Shown here: in pieces, positions 31,844 to 38,411 of the stretch
Layout of the letters: every line of letters starts with the position of its first letter
How positions within the stretch are numbered: the stretch's first letter is position 1
From: an uncultured Prevotellaceae bacterium
GTDB lineage: Bacteria; Bacteroidota; Bacteroidia; Bacteroidales; Bacteroidaceae
Direction of reading: 5' to 3'
Assembly (NCBI GenBank): GCA_900314655.1
Contig: OMWC01000045.1
Span: 1-38,411 of the forward strand
Length of the DNA stretch: 38,411 bases
Made by a program: the position numbers and the translations under genes
Notes under the pieces: generated by a model
Database searches by the model: none
Told to the model about the DNA's origin: nothing
Seen by the model: the letters and a program-made list of their open reading frames with translations, nothing else

Positions 31844-32893
31844 ATGCCTGCAAACAAGAATGCGCTAATACGCTACAAGACTATAGACAATTGTCTGCGC
31901 AACCGTTATCGCCGGTGGACGCTCGAAGACCTGGTGGATGCCTGCAGCGATGCACTCTACGACATGGAGGGCATCCGCAAGGGCGTTTCCGTTCGAACCG
32001 TCCAAGGAGACATTCAGATGATGCGCTCCGACAAGCTGGGCTACAACGCCCCCATTGAGGTGTATGACCACAAATACTACCGATATGGCATTGAGGGCTA
32101 TTCCATCATGGACATGCCGATGTCGCAGAATGACTATGACGTAATGCAGGAAGCCGTCGACATACTTCGCCAGCTGGAGGGGTTTGAGCAGTTTGCCGAG
32201 ATGTCTGACGTGGTAAGCCGTCTTCAGGACAAGCTCTCCATCAGCCGGAACAACCGCAAGCCCATCATACATTTCGACAATGTGCCAAACCTGAAAGGAA
32301 ACCGTCTCCTGAATCCTTTGTACAATTATATTTCACACAGGCGGACACTCCGTATCATGTACCAGTCGTTCAATGCCTGGCAGCCCAAGGAATTCATCCT
32401 CTGTCCCTACCTGCTGAAGGAATTCCGCAACCGCTGGTTCCTATTCGGCTCTAAACCCGACAACCTGATGCTCTACAATCTTGCCCTCGACCGCATCAAG
32501 AACATTGAGCCTCTGGACATACCGTATCGTGACAATCCGGACTTTGATTCTGAACATTTCTTCGATGACGTCATCGGAGTGAGCAAGAGCATTCACAGCA
32601 CACCCCGCCGTATCAAGTTTTGGGCAAACAGGGAGCAGAGCATGTATATCAAGACAAAGCCCATACACCGTTCGCAGCAGCTCATCAGGGAGAATCCCGA
32701 AGACGGGAGCTGCATTTTCAGGATTGACGTGGTCATCAACTTCGAAATGTACTCTGTCTTCATGTCCTATGGACCGGGCATTAAGATCATCTATCCACGT
32801 AGTGCCGTGACGTATATGCGTGACAAGATGAAAGAAGCGCTTGATTTGTATGATGCATTGCTAGACGCAAGAGAATCACCTAATGTACCCTAA
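31844..32893 (+). CDS. WYL-domain transcriptional regulator
   Basis: This 349-aa cytosolic protein has an N-terminal winged helix-turn-helix (about 1-85: NALIRYKTIDNCLRNRYRRW, VSVRTVQGDIQMMRSDKLGY, NAPIEVYDHKYYRYG). The WYL-type ligand-binding region follows (about 155-235, RRTLRIMYQSFNAWQPKEFI, PYLLKEFRNRWFLFGSKPDN, LALDRIKNIEPL), and then a C-terminal extension (WCX-like). WYL regulators are known or suspected sensors of nucleic acids or nucleotides in defence, DNA-damage and RNA-repair loci. It is transcribed divergently from the RNA array, with a shared inverted-repeat region, so it probably controls that operon. A GNAT gene follows 23 bases downstream. The gene looks intact. Confidence 0.88.
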   Translation: MPANKNALIRYKTIDNCLRNRYRRWTLEDLVDACSDALYDMEGIRKGVSVRTVQGDIQMMRSDKLGYNAPIEVYDHKYYRYGIEGYSIMDMPMSQNDYDVMQEAVDILRQLEGFEQFAEMSDVVSRLQDKLSISRNNRKPIIHFDNVPNLKGNRLLNPLYNYISHRRTLRIMYQSFNAWQPKEFILCPYLLKEFRNRWFLFGSKPDNLMLYNLALDRIKNIEPLDIPYRDNPDFDSEHFFDDVIGVSKSIHSTPRRIKFWANREQSMYIKTKPIHRSQQLIRENPEDGSCIFRIDVVINFEMYSVFMSYGPGIKIIYPRSAVTYMRDKMKEALDLYDALLDARESPNVP

Positions 32894-32916
32894 TGACAGG
32901 GAAAATATAATAAATT

Positions 32917-33321
32917 ATGGGAATAACATACAAAGAAATTCACGAATTTCGGAAGGAAGATTTGGAAGACTTGTTTCTTTCCGTTGACTGGTCATCAGGA
33001 CATTTCCCCGACAAGCTGGTAGTCGCCATGCAGAATTTCCAAACGGTATATTCTGCATGGGACGAAGACAAGCTTGTGGGGATGGTATGCGCAATGGACG
33101 ACGGCATCATGACAGCCTATCTTCACTATATGTTGGTTCGCCCGGAATACCATCACCAGGGCATCGGCCATCAATTACTGGAGTTGATGAAAGAGCACTA
33201 CCGGTCATATCTCCGCATCGGTTTGATAGCCTACAACACAGAGCTTGACTTTTATGAGTCATGCGGATTCAAGAAAGCCGAGAATGCCAGCCCTATGTTC
33301 ATTACAAGCCTTTGGACTTGA
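32917..33321 (+). CDS. GNAT-family N-acetyltransferase, 134 aa
   Basis: The GNAT core is clear: WDEDKLVGMVCAMDDGIMTA, then YMLVRPEYHHQGIGHQLLEL, with the acetyl-CoA pyrophosphate loop Q/RxxGxG/A as HQGIGH (residues 80-85), and YNTELDFYESCGFKKAENAS near the C-terminus. It transfers an acetyl group to an amine on a small molecule or protein; the acceptor is unknown. It is 23 bases after the WYL gene on the same strand, probably in one transcript. Whether it belongs to the RNA system is uncertain, since GNAT genes are common hitchhikers. GNATs do serve as tRNA-targeting toxins in some systems, so the link deserves a look. Confidence 0.88.
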   Translation: MGITYKEIHEFRKEDLEDLFLSVDWSSGHFPDKLVVAMQNFQTVYSAWDEDKLVGMVCAMDDGIMTAYLHYMLVRPEYHHQGIGHQLLELMKEHYRSYLRIGLIAYNTELDFYESCGFKKAENASPMFITSLWT

Positions 33322-33349
33322 AGAATCTGACAAACACTAGATGTTCGAA

Positions 33350-33997
33350 CTACAACAACCCCTCGATGTCCTTCTCAAAGTCCTTAGGCTCAGTGGTAGG
33401 TGCGTAACGCTTAATAGTCTCTCCATCCTTTGAAATCAGGAACTTTGTGAAGTTCCACAAGCTGCCAGTTGCATCAGGGTTGATTTTCAGATAGAGAGTG
33501 GAACGAGAGTAGTCAACGATGGCATGATGCTTCTCAAGAAAGTCAGTTCCCAACACACCATCGACTTGACGGGAACGGTTTTTCCTAAACTCGGCATTGA
33601 CATAGGATATATCCATGAGAAACAGACTGTCATTCCTAATCTCCGTGCCGTTGATTCCGAATACACCCGCAGTCCTGACCAACGGACTGGCAGAGCCGAT
33701 ACCTGCGGCATAGTCTCTTAAGGCCTGAGGTTCGAGTTGGAACTTGTCTTTCTTGGATATGTCTATCAGTGTGGCTCCGCCTCCTGTGTCAACGAGGAAA
33801 ACACAGGGCCTTCCGTTCACTCGTATCGAAACGGTTATATGACCTGTTCGCGTCTTGAAAATCGGGAGAACGTCGTAGCCTTCAGCCTGCATGATACTGT
33901 CATAAGGAGTCGTGGAAGAAACCGTTTCAGGTTTTCTGACCCCATCAGCGCAGCCTATCAGAAGTGCAGCCACGAAGATATAGAATAACTGTTTCAT
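33350..33997 (-). CDS. Chimeric lipoprotein: retropepsin-like aspartyl protease joined to a glutathione peroxidase tail
   Basis: This 215-aa product starts with a lipoprotein signal (FVAALLIGC, Cys16). Residues about 45-172 are a retropepsin-like domain with the active-site DTG (Asp70 in FLVDTGGGATLID) and VDGVLGTDFLEKHHAIVDYS. From about residue 178 the text becomes GSLWNFTKFLISKDGETIKR followed by YAPTTEPKDFEKDIEGLL. That is the C-terminal end of bacterial glutathione peroxidases (WNFTKFLVDRxGxVVxRYAPTTEP), with no catalytic part of that enzyme. An in-frame deletion between two adjacent genes best explains this, junction near 33465-33490. The protease half looks nearly complete; whether it works is unknown. 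Confidence 0.75.
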   Translation of the reverse strand: MKQLFYIFVAALLIGCADGVRKPETVSSTTPYDSIMQAEGYDVLPIFKTRTGHITVSIRVNGRPCVFLVDTGGGATLIDISKKDKFQLEPQALRDYAAGIGSASPLVRTAGVFGINGTEIRNDSLFLMDISYVNAEFRKNRSRQVDGVLGTDFLEKHHAIVDYSRSTLYLKINPDATGSLWNFTKFLISKDGETIKRYAPTTEPKDFEKDIEGLL

Positions 33998-34062
33998 CTT
34001 TTATTGATCAGATTTTTTGCTGCTTTCATAGTTCGCGCTGGGAGCGCGCGTCTTAAAAAGTT

Positions 34063-36705
34063 TTATCTCATGATCTTCTTGCCATTTCGGATATAGACGC
34101 CTTGGCGTGGAGAGGCCACGGGCTGTCCGTTGAGGTTATACCACCCGGACGATGGTTTCACGCGGTCGCGTAGTTCGTGGATACCTGTGGCTCCCCGAGT
34201 GCAAGCAAAGTGGAACTCACGGGTGAGCGATATGCCGTCTTCGGTGGCGGTGACGGTGATGGTGAACATCTTTTCATGGCCTGTGGGGACCACCGTGAGT
34301 TTGTCGCCGTCGATGGTGGCGTGGCTGCCCGCGGCGATGGTGTATGAAGGCTGGGTATAACCGGCAAACCATGGAGAGAGACTGATCTCAATGCTTTCCG
34401 CGAGCTGGTAATTAGGCGCGGCTATCCAGTTCAGATAGTCTTCGAGGTTGGTATATCCGTCGCCGTCGGGGTCTTCGTTGTTGTCGGCGTCGTAGGGATT
34501 GGTTCCCGTCAGTTCTTCAAACCAGTCGGGCATACCGTCTTGGTCGTGGTCCCAATCAGAAGGGCGACTCTCGCTGGTGATGCCGAGTTTTTCCATATCG
34601 AAGCCCTCGCATCCGTTGTCTTCCTCCGAATCAATGAGACCTTTCTTTCCTGAGCGGCTACCCTTGGTTGTAGAGGTGCCTGTCAGCGTTTCGCTGACCA
34701 TGCGTTTGTCGTGGTTATCAATGAGAGGCAGGTTGCATCCGGCATCGGAAAGTACGTTCTTGAAGGCGGCACGGGCCGTCTCGGCATTGCCTTCGGGATT
34801 GAAGAATGCGAAAGGTGTGGTGGGCAGGGGGTTCCAATCGACTACCTGACCGCCTGAGGTGTTATATTTATAGGTGGTGCCGCGCTTGTCTTCAGTGAGT
34901 TTCCCGTTGTTCTTTTCCTGACGGATATTTCCGCTTACGTAAACGCTCTGCGTGCCTTTGCCGGTTCCTTCCAGTTGCAGGTTCATCAGCGTTGACTGGC
35001 TGGTGGCTGGCCCCATCTTGTAATAGTTGTTCACAAAGTTCATCTCGTGGGTTCCACCGTCGGTAGCCCGTCCGCCCCAGTTATAGACCACGTTGTTATA
35101 GACGTCGTGATGTCCGTCGTAATAGCCAGCGCCGTCGAGTCCGCCTGATATGCTCCAGTTGCGCCCTTCGCAATGGGCAAGCAGGTTGTGATGGTAGCTT
35201 CCGCAGATGCCTCCCATCTCTCCGCCTCCGATGGTTGCGGCATAGCCATGGGCCGTGCCGTCGCTGTAGTTGGGATGACCTGCCACGTTGAGTGCTTCGC
35301 TGATGAGCGAATGTTGCAGGGTGAGATTCTTTGCTCCACGCGAGGAGAAGGCTTCGTCGATGGTCCACGATACGGAACAATGATCCATGATGGAATGATC
35401 GTTGCCCGCCATGCCGAGCCCGTCGAGTCCTATGCCTTCAGGGTCTTGGTCACTGATTTGGCCTCGACGGCTGCGCAGGAAGCGGGTGATACCGTCGCTG
35501 GCCATTCCGAAAGGTGCGCCGCGCAGCATGATGCCCGCTCCGGGAGCTGTCTGTCCGGCTATCGTGACATACTTGTCGCCGCAAGTGAGGCGGCTTTTCA
35601 GATGGATGGTGCCTGAAACATCAAACACAATGGTGCGGGGACCGCTCACTTTCTTAATGCCGTAGCGGAAAGATCCTGCTATCGGGTTATTGTCATCACC
35701 ATTGTCCTCAAGGCTGGTCACGTGATAGACCGTGCCACCTCGTCCGCCGATGGCATATTTGCCGTAGCCTTCGGCTCCCGGGAAAGCCAGATGTCGCGGA
35801 CGGAATGACCAGACGGTTCCTTTGTTGATTTCGCCAACAGCGTTCTCTTCATCAATACGCCAGTAATACGTGTTCATGGATGAAAGGCCACTAACGGTAT
35901 GGCTGTCCGTAGCGACGCAGGCCACTTCATTCAGGTCATCTTCCGAAGTGCCGAACATCACATGATGCTTCACGGCCGTAGCCGCAGAGACCCAACTCAG
36001 CACGACGTACCCGTCGTCGGCATCCACATGGAAGTCCGTGTTGGCTGGATAGGGTTCTTGGGCGGTATTCAGATTATCGGCCACATCGAAAGCCAGCGCA
36101 TTAATGGTGACGCTGGTCGTTCCGTAGGAAGTGCCTTGGGCCGGTTTGGAGAGATATGAAACGGTGACGGGCTCCCCATCGACAACCTGGAACTCCACGA
36201 ACGATTGTCCGCAGGTGACTACCGATATATCGCGGTTTGTCTGCTTGATACCTGTCTTTACAACCGTTCCGTTCACCAGCACGTCAATATCGGGCGCTTG
36301 GAGCCCTTCGAAGTTGTTATGAAAAGCCTGGAGGGTATGTGTTCCAGGAGCAAGTCCACTAATCTTGACGTCAATTTTCACGGCACCACTTTTCACTTGA
36401 TCGTGTCCGTTCTGATAACCTACCAGTCCGTCGCCGATAAGTTTGTATCCTTTATTTTCCACACCGTCTTTCCAATAGTTGCCCGAGACGTATCCTCCGG
36501 CATACTGTGGATCACAGCTGATAGCGAGCGTGATACCGTCGAAAGTAGCAACGGCTTCCTGCGTATCAGTTACCGCCCAGGGTGAGAATCCCGTTTCGGT
36601 GCTCACCTGTTCGTTACGTCCTGGTTTGTTGAAGTCTATTTTCTGGGCATGAATCCCCCATACGGTGCTCAATGCGAGGAGCGCCAAGATGTACCTCTTG
36701 TTCAT
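34063..36705 (-). CDS. Secreted pectate lyase (PL1-like), multidomain, 880 aa
   Basis: The signal peptide ends GIHAQ. Residues about 25-210 are a beta-sandwich like a carbohydrate-binding module. About 215-305 is a fibronectin-III-like domain (VVLSWVSAATAVKHHVMFGT). About 310-600 is the pectate lyase right-handed helix: FPGAEGYGKYAIGGRGGTVY, HSIMDHCSVSWTIDEAFSSR, HHNLLAHCEGRNWSISGGLD, NNVVYNWGGRATDGGTHEMN. A calcium-binding Asp-rich segment follows (about 719-758, DHDQDGMPDWFEELTGTNPY, DADNNEDPDGDGYTNLEDYL). The exported-protein tail is WYNLNGQPVASPRQGVYIRN plus GKKIMR. It cleaves polygalacturonate by beta-elimination outside the cell. It stands alone with its own -7 box. Confidence 0.9.
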   Translation of the reverse strand: MNKRYILALLALSTVWGIHAQKIDFNKPGRNEQVSTETGFSPWAVTDTQEAVATFDGITLAISCDPQYAGGYVSGNYWKDGVENKGYKLIGDGLVGYQNGHDQVKSGAVKIDVKISGLAPGTHTLQAFHNNFEGLQAPDIDVLVNGTVVKTGIKQTNRDISVVTCGQSFVEFQVVDGEPVTVSYLSKPAQGTSYGTTSVTINALAFDVADNLNTAQEPYPANTDFHVDADDGYVVLSWVSAATAVKHHVMFGTSEDDLNEVACVATDSHTVSGLSSMNTYYWRIDEENAVGEINKGTVWSFRPRHLAFPGAEGYGKYAIGGRGGTVYHVTSLEDNGDDNNPIAGSFRYGIKKVSGPRTIVFDVSGTIHLKSRLTCGDKYVTIAGQTAPGAGIMLRGAPFGMASDGITRFLRSRRGQISDQDPEGIGLDGLGMAGNDHSIMDHCSVSWTIDEAFSSRGAKNLTLQHSLISEALNVAGHPNYSDGTAHGYAATIGGGEMGGICGSYHHNLLAHCEGRNWSISGGLDGAGYYDGHHDVYNNVVYNWGGRATDGGTHEMNFVNNYYKMGPATSQSTLMNLQLEGTGKGTQSVYVSGNIRQEKNNGKLTEDKRGTTYKYNTSGGQVVDWNPLPTTPFAFFNPEGNAETARAAFKNVLSDAGCNLPLIDNHDKRMVSETLTGTSTTKGSRSGKKGLIDSEEDNGCEGFDMEKLGITSESRPSDWDHDQDGMPDWFEELTGTNPYDADNNEDPDGDGYTNLEDYLNWIAAPNYQLAESIEISLSPWFAGYTQPSYTIAAGSHATIDGDKLTVVPTGHEKMFTITVTATEDGISLTREFHFACTRGATGIHELRDRVKPSSGWYNLNGQPVASPRQGVYIRNGKKIMR

Positions 36706-36739
36706 ATAGTAATAATTTTCAAGTAGTTGCTATTGGTTG

Positions 36740-36747
36740 CAAAGATA
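36740..36747 (-). promoter_or_regulatory. -7 box of the pectate lyase gene
   Basis: Minus strand TATCTTTG, 34 bases before the ATG. No clear -33 TTG at the usual spacing. Confidence 0.6.
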
Positions 36748-36875
36748 CAATCTTTTTCCGAAACTTGTGCGCGATTTATTTCAAATTCTCAAGAAAACGA
36801 CCCGAATTTCACCTGAAAACCGTCTAAATAACATTCATTCACTATCCGAGCGACTGTTTTCTTGACAATTTTTAT

Positions 36876-36883
36876 TAATTTTG
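36876..36883 (+). promoter_or_regulatory. -7 box of the GH5 gene
   Basis: TAATTTTG, 57 bases before the ATG, with the T-rich CTGTTTTCTTG stretch about 20 bases upstream as a possible -33 region. Confidence 0.5.
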
Positions 36884-36940
36884 CCGCGTGTGAATGAATC
36901 TTTCAGAATCAATAATATTATCAACTAAATCCATTCAATT

Positions 36941-38098
36941 ATGAAAAGAATTATCAGCTATCTTGCCTTTCTGGCCGTGATGATCCTGACGGTTATGGCA
37001 TGTTCAAAAACAGAAGAAAGCGCAACGAACGATTTCCGCATCAAGCGTGGAACCAACCTGAGTCACTGGCTATCGCAGTCGGAAGAACGTGGCGAGGCTC
37101 GCCGCACACACATCCAGGAAGACGACTTCGCTCGCCTGGATTCGCTGGGCTTCGACTTCGTGCGTATTCCTATTGACGAAGTACAGTTCTGGGACGAAGA
37201 GGGGAACAGGCTCCCCGAGGCTTGGCAGTTGCTCACTCAGGCACTCGACTGGTCGGTGAAACACCATCTGCGTGCCATCGTTGACCTCCATATCATCCGC
37301 TCACACTATTTCAACGCCGTGAACGAGGGCCAGGAGGATGCCAACACGCTCTTCACATCAGAAAAAGCACAGCAAGACCTCATCAATCTCTGGTACCAAC
37401 TATCGGAGGCGCTGAAAGGCTATAGCAACGACTCCGTGGCCTATGAGTTTATGAACGAGCCCGTAGCTCCCGAGCACGAGCAATGGAACCAGCTCGTAGC
37501 CAAGGTGCATGCCGCCCTGAGAAAGGTGGAACCCAAGCGCACGCTCGTCATCGGCTCTAACCTATGGCAAGGCTATCAGACGATAAAGTATCTCCGCGTG
37601 CCAGAGAACGACAAGAACATCGTGCTCTCCTTCCACTATTACAACCCGATGATTCTGACTCACTACGGTGCATGGTGGACTCCTATCGGAAAATACAAAG
37701 GAAAGGTGAACTATCCCGGAATCCTCGTTTCAAAAGAAGACTACGAAGCCGCTCCCGATTCGCTGAAACCGGAACTGGAGCCCTATCTCACCCAGGAGTA
37801 TAACATCGACAAGATCCGCGCCGACTTCAAGGATGCCATCGAAGCCGCCAAGAAATACAACCTGCAGCTGTTCTGCGGCGAATGGGGTGTTTACGAACCG
37901 GTTGACAGAAACTTGGCATACGCCTGGACAAAGGACATGCTGAAGGTTTTCGATGAGTTCAACATCGCCTGGACCACATGGTGCTACGATGCCGACTTCG
38001 GATTCTGGGACCAGAAGAAGCACGACTTCAAGGACAAGCCCCTCGTTGACCTGCTGATGGCTTCGAAAGGTCTGGAAGACAAGAAAGCGGAGGAATAG
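36941..38098 (+). CDS. GH5 endoglucanase-type lipoprotein
   Basis: This 385-aa protein has a lipoprotein signal peptide (LTVMACSK, Cys21). The GH5 barrel shows IKRGTNLSHWL at its start, FDFVRIPIDEVQFWDEEG, acid/base Glu173 in EFMNEPVAPEHEQW, LSFHYYNPMILTHYGAWW and nucleophile Glu314 in LFCGEWGVYEP. It cleaves beta-1,4-glucan or a related beta-glucan or mannan, anchored to a membrane. It is monocistronic here. Divergently transcribed from the pectate lyase, with about 235 bases between them. The subfamily cannot be fixed by eye. Confidence 0.9.
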   Translation: MKRIISYLAFLAVMILTVMACSKTEESATNDFRIKRGTNLSHWLSQSEERGEARRTHIQEDDFARLDSLGFDFVRIPIDEVQFWDEEGNRLPEAWQLLTQALDWSVKHHLRAIVDLHIIRSHYFNAVNEGQEDANTLFTSEKAQQDLINLWYQLSEALKGYSNDSVAYEFMNEPVAPEHEQWNQLVAKVHAALRKVEPKRTLVIGSNLWQGYQTIKYLRVPENDKNIVLSFHYYNPMILTHYGAWWTPIGKYKGKVNYPGILVSKEDYEAAPDSLKPELEPYLTQEYNIDKIRADFKDAIEAAKKYNLQLFCGEWGVYEPVDRNLAYAWTKDMLKVFDEFNIAWTTWCYDADFGFWDQKKHDFKDKPLVDLLMASKGLEDKKAEE

Positions 38099-38167
38099 CC
38101 GAGCCTTCAAATTCCGACAAATAAATTCCCTAGCCTATATTATTCACATAAGAAAAAGTTTTCCTGT

Positions 38168-38269
38168 TTTTGCTATCACTGCTATCACTAAAATCAGTAA
38201 CCACCTGAATATCTGTGGGTTGCAACGCTGAATTTAGTGATAGCACAGGTGATAGCAGTGATAGCAAAA
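38168..38269. repeat. Inverted repeat made of GCTATCAC units
   Basis: The left arm holds two tandem GCTATCAC units (38172-38188) followed by TAAAATCAG. The right arm begins CTGAATTTAGTGATAGC and holds three GTGATAGC units up to 38266. The arms pair over about 25-30 bp around a 30-base loop. It starts 70 bases after the GH5 stop and may act as its terminator, but tandem 8-mers on both arms suggest a binding-site array or repeat element. Confidence 0.65.
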
Positions 38270-38411
38270 TGCCTTGCCGCTGAAAAAAACGCCCCTAAAC
38301 ACTCTGTTTTTAGCATACGCGCTTTTATCTCTCGCAAAACACGCTGTTGTTTCTCGCAAAAGTGCGAACCAGTTGCAATACTCCTGCAACCCATCCGCAG
38401 TACTCCTGCGC
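38270..38411. other. Non-coding end of window with short hairpins
   Basis: Two CTCGCAAAA words (about 38332 and 38354) and two small hairpins with similar centres, TTGCA-ATACTCC-TGCAA and CGCAG-TACTC-CTGCG (about 38373-38410). No gene found. Confidence 0.4.

Noticed and set aside
38168..38269. CRISPR repeat
   Set aside because: The 8-bp units are tandem and inverted without spacers.

Overview
This window looks like a chromosomal segment of a gut or rumen Bacteroidota, most likely Prevotella or Segatella. The signs are repeated TAnnTTTG -7 boxes with little Shine-Dalgarno signal, secreted proteins ending in a YNLNGQ...GxYIxNGKKxxxK tail, a DUF4250 gene, Bacteroidales-type tyrosine integrase and IS4 genes, and many plant-glycan enzymes. 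The genus is inferred.

Layout. (1) 1-3.9 kb: a broken esterase gene, a CPBP membrane protease, a decayed gene-poor stretch, a broken ssb, an intact ssb and three tiny ORFs, which reads as the residue of a mobile element. (2) 3.9-15.5 kb: a mobile-element operon (integrase, HigB/HigA-type toxin-antitoxin, nitroreductase, sigma-region-4-like ORF) that is split by an 8.3-kb carbohydrate cassette. The cassette carries a GH29-GH43 fusion, a GH2 beta-galactosidase and a second GH29, and is bounded by direct repeats of 400 and 385 bp. (3) 15.5-23 kb: hairpin-rich DNA, a 72-aa peptide gene, a 1694-aa exported protein, and an IS4-family element with 17-bp inverted repeats and a 9-bp target duplication. 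(4) 23-29 kb: Hsp20, DUF4250, a cyclophilin/SDR/thioredoxin operon, two AraC-type regulators and an NTF2-like protein. (5) 28.9-33.3 kb: the most unusual locus. A RING/TerD-like 754-aa protein is preceded, on its own strand, by a tight array of five structured RNA elements. Two are tRNA-like with abnormal anticodon arms and three are repeats of one stem-loop family with compensatory changes. A WYL-domain regulator is transcribed divergently, with an inverted repeat at the shared promoter region. (6) 33.3-38.4 kb: a retropepsin/glutathione-peroxidase chimera, a PL1-type pectate lyase, a GH5 lipoprotein and an inverted repeat built from GCTATCAC units.

How the genes may work together. The GH29, GH43 and GH2 enzymes are exported and could strip fucose, galactose and pentose from a fucosylated plant side chain; the pectate lyase and GH5 fit the same lifestyle. 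The WYL-RNA-array-RING/TerD locus looks like a regulated RNA-related stress or conflict system and is the best candidate for an undescribed system here.

A second theme is genome erosion. At least seven genes have lost internal segments, often the catalytic core, while their flanks remain well preserved.
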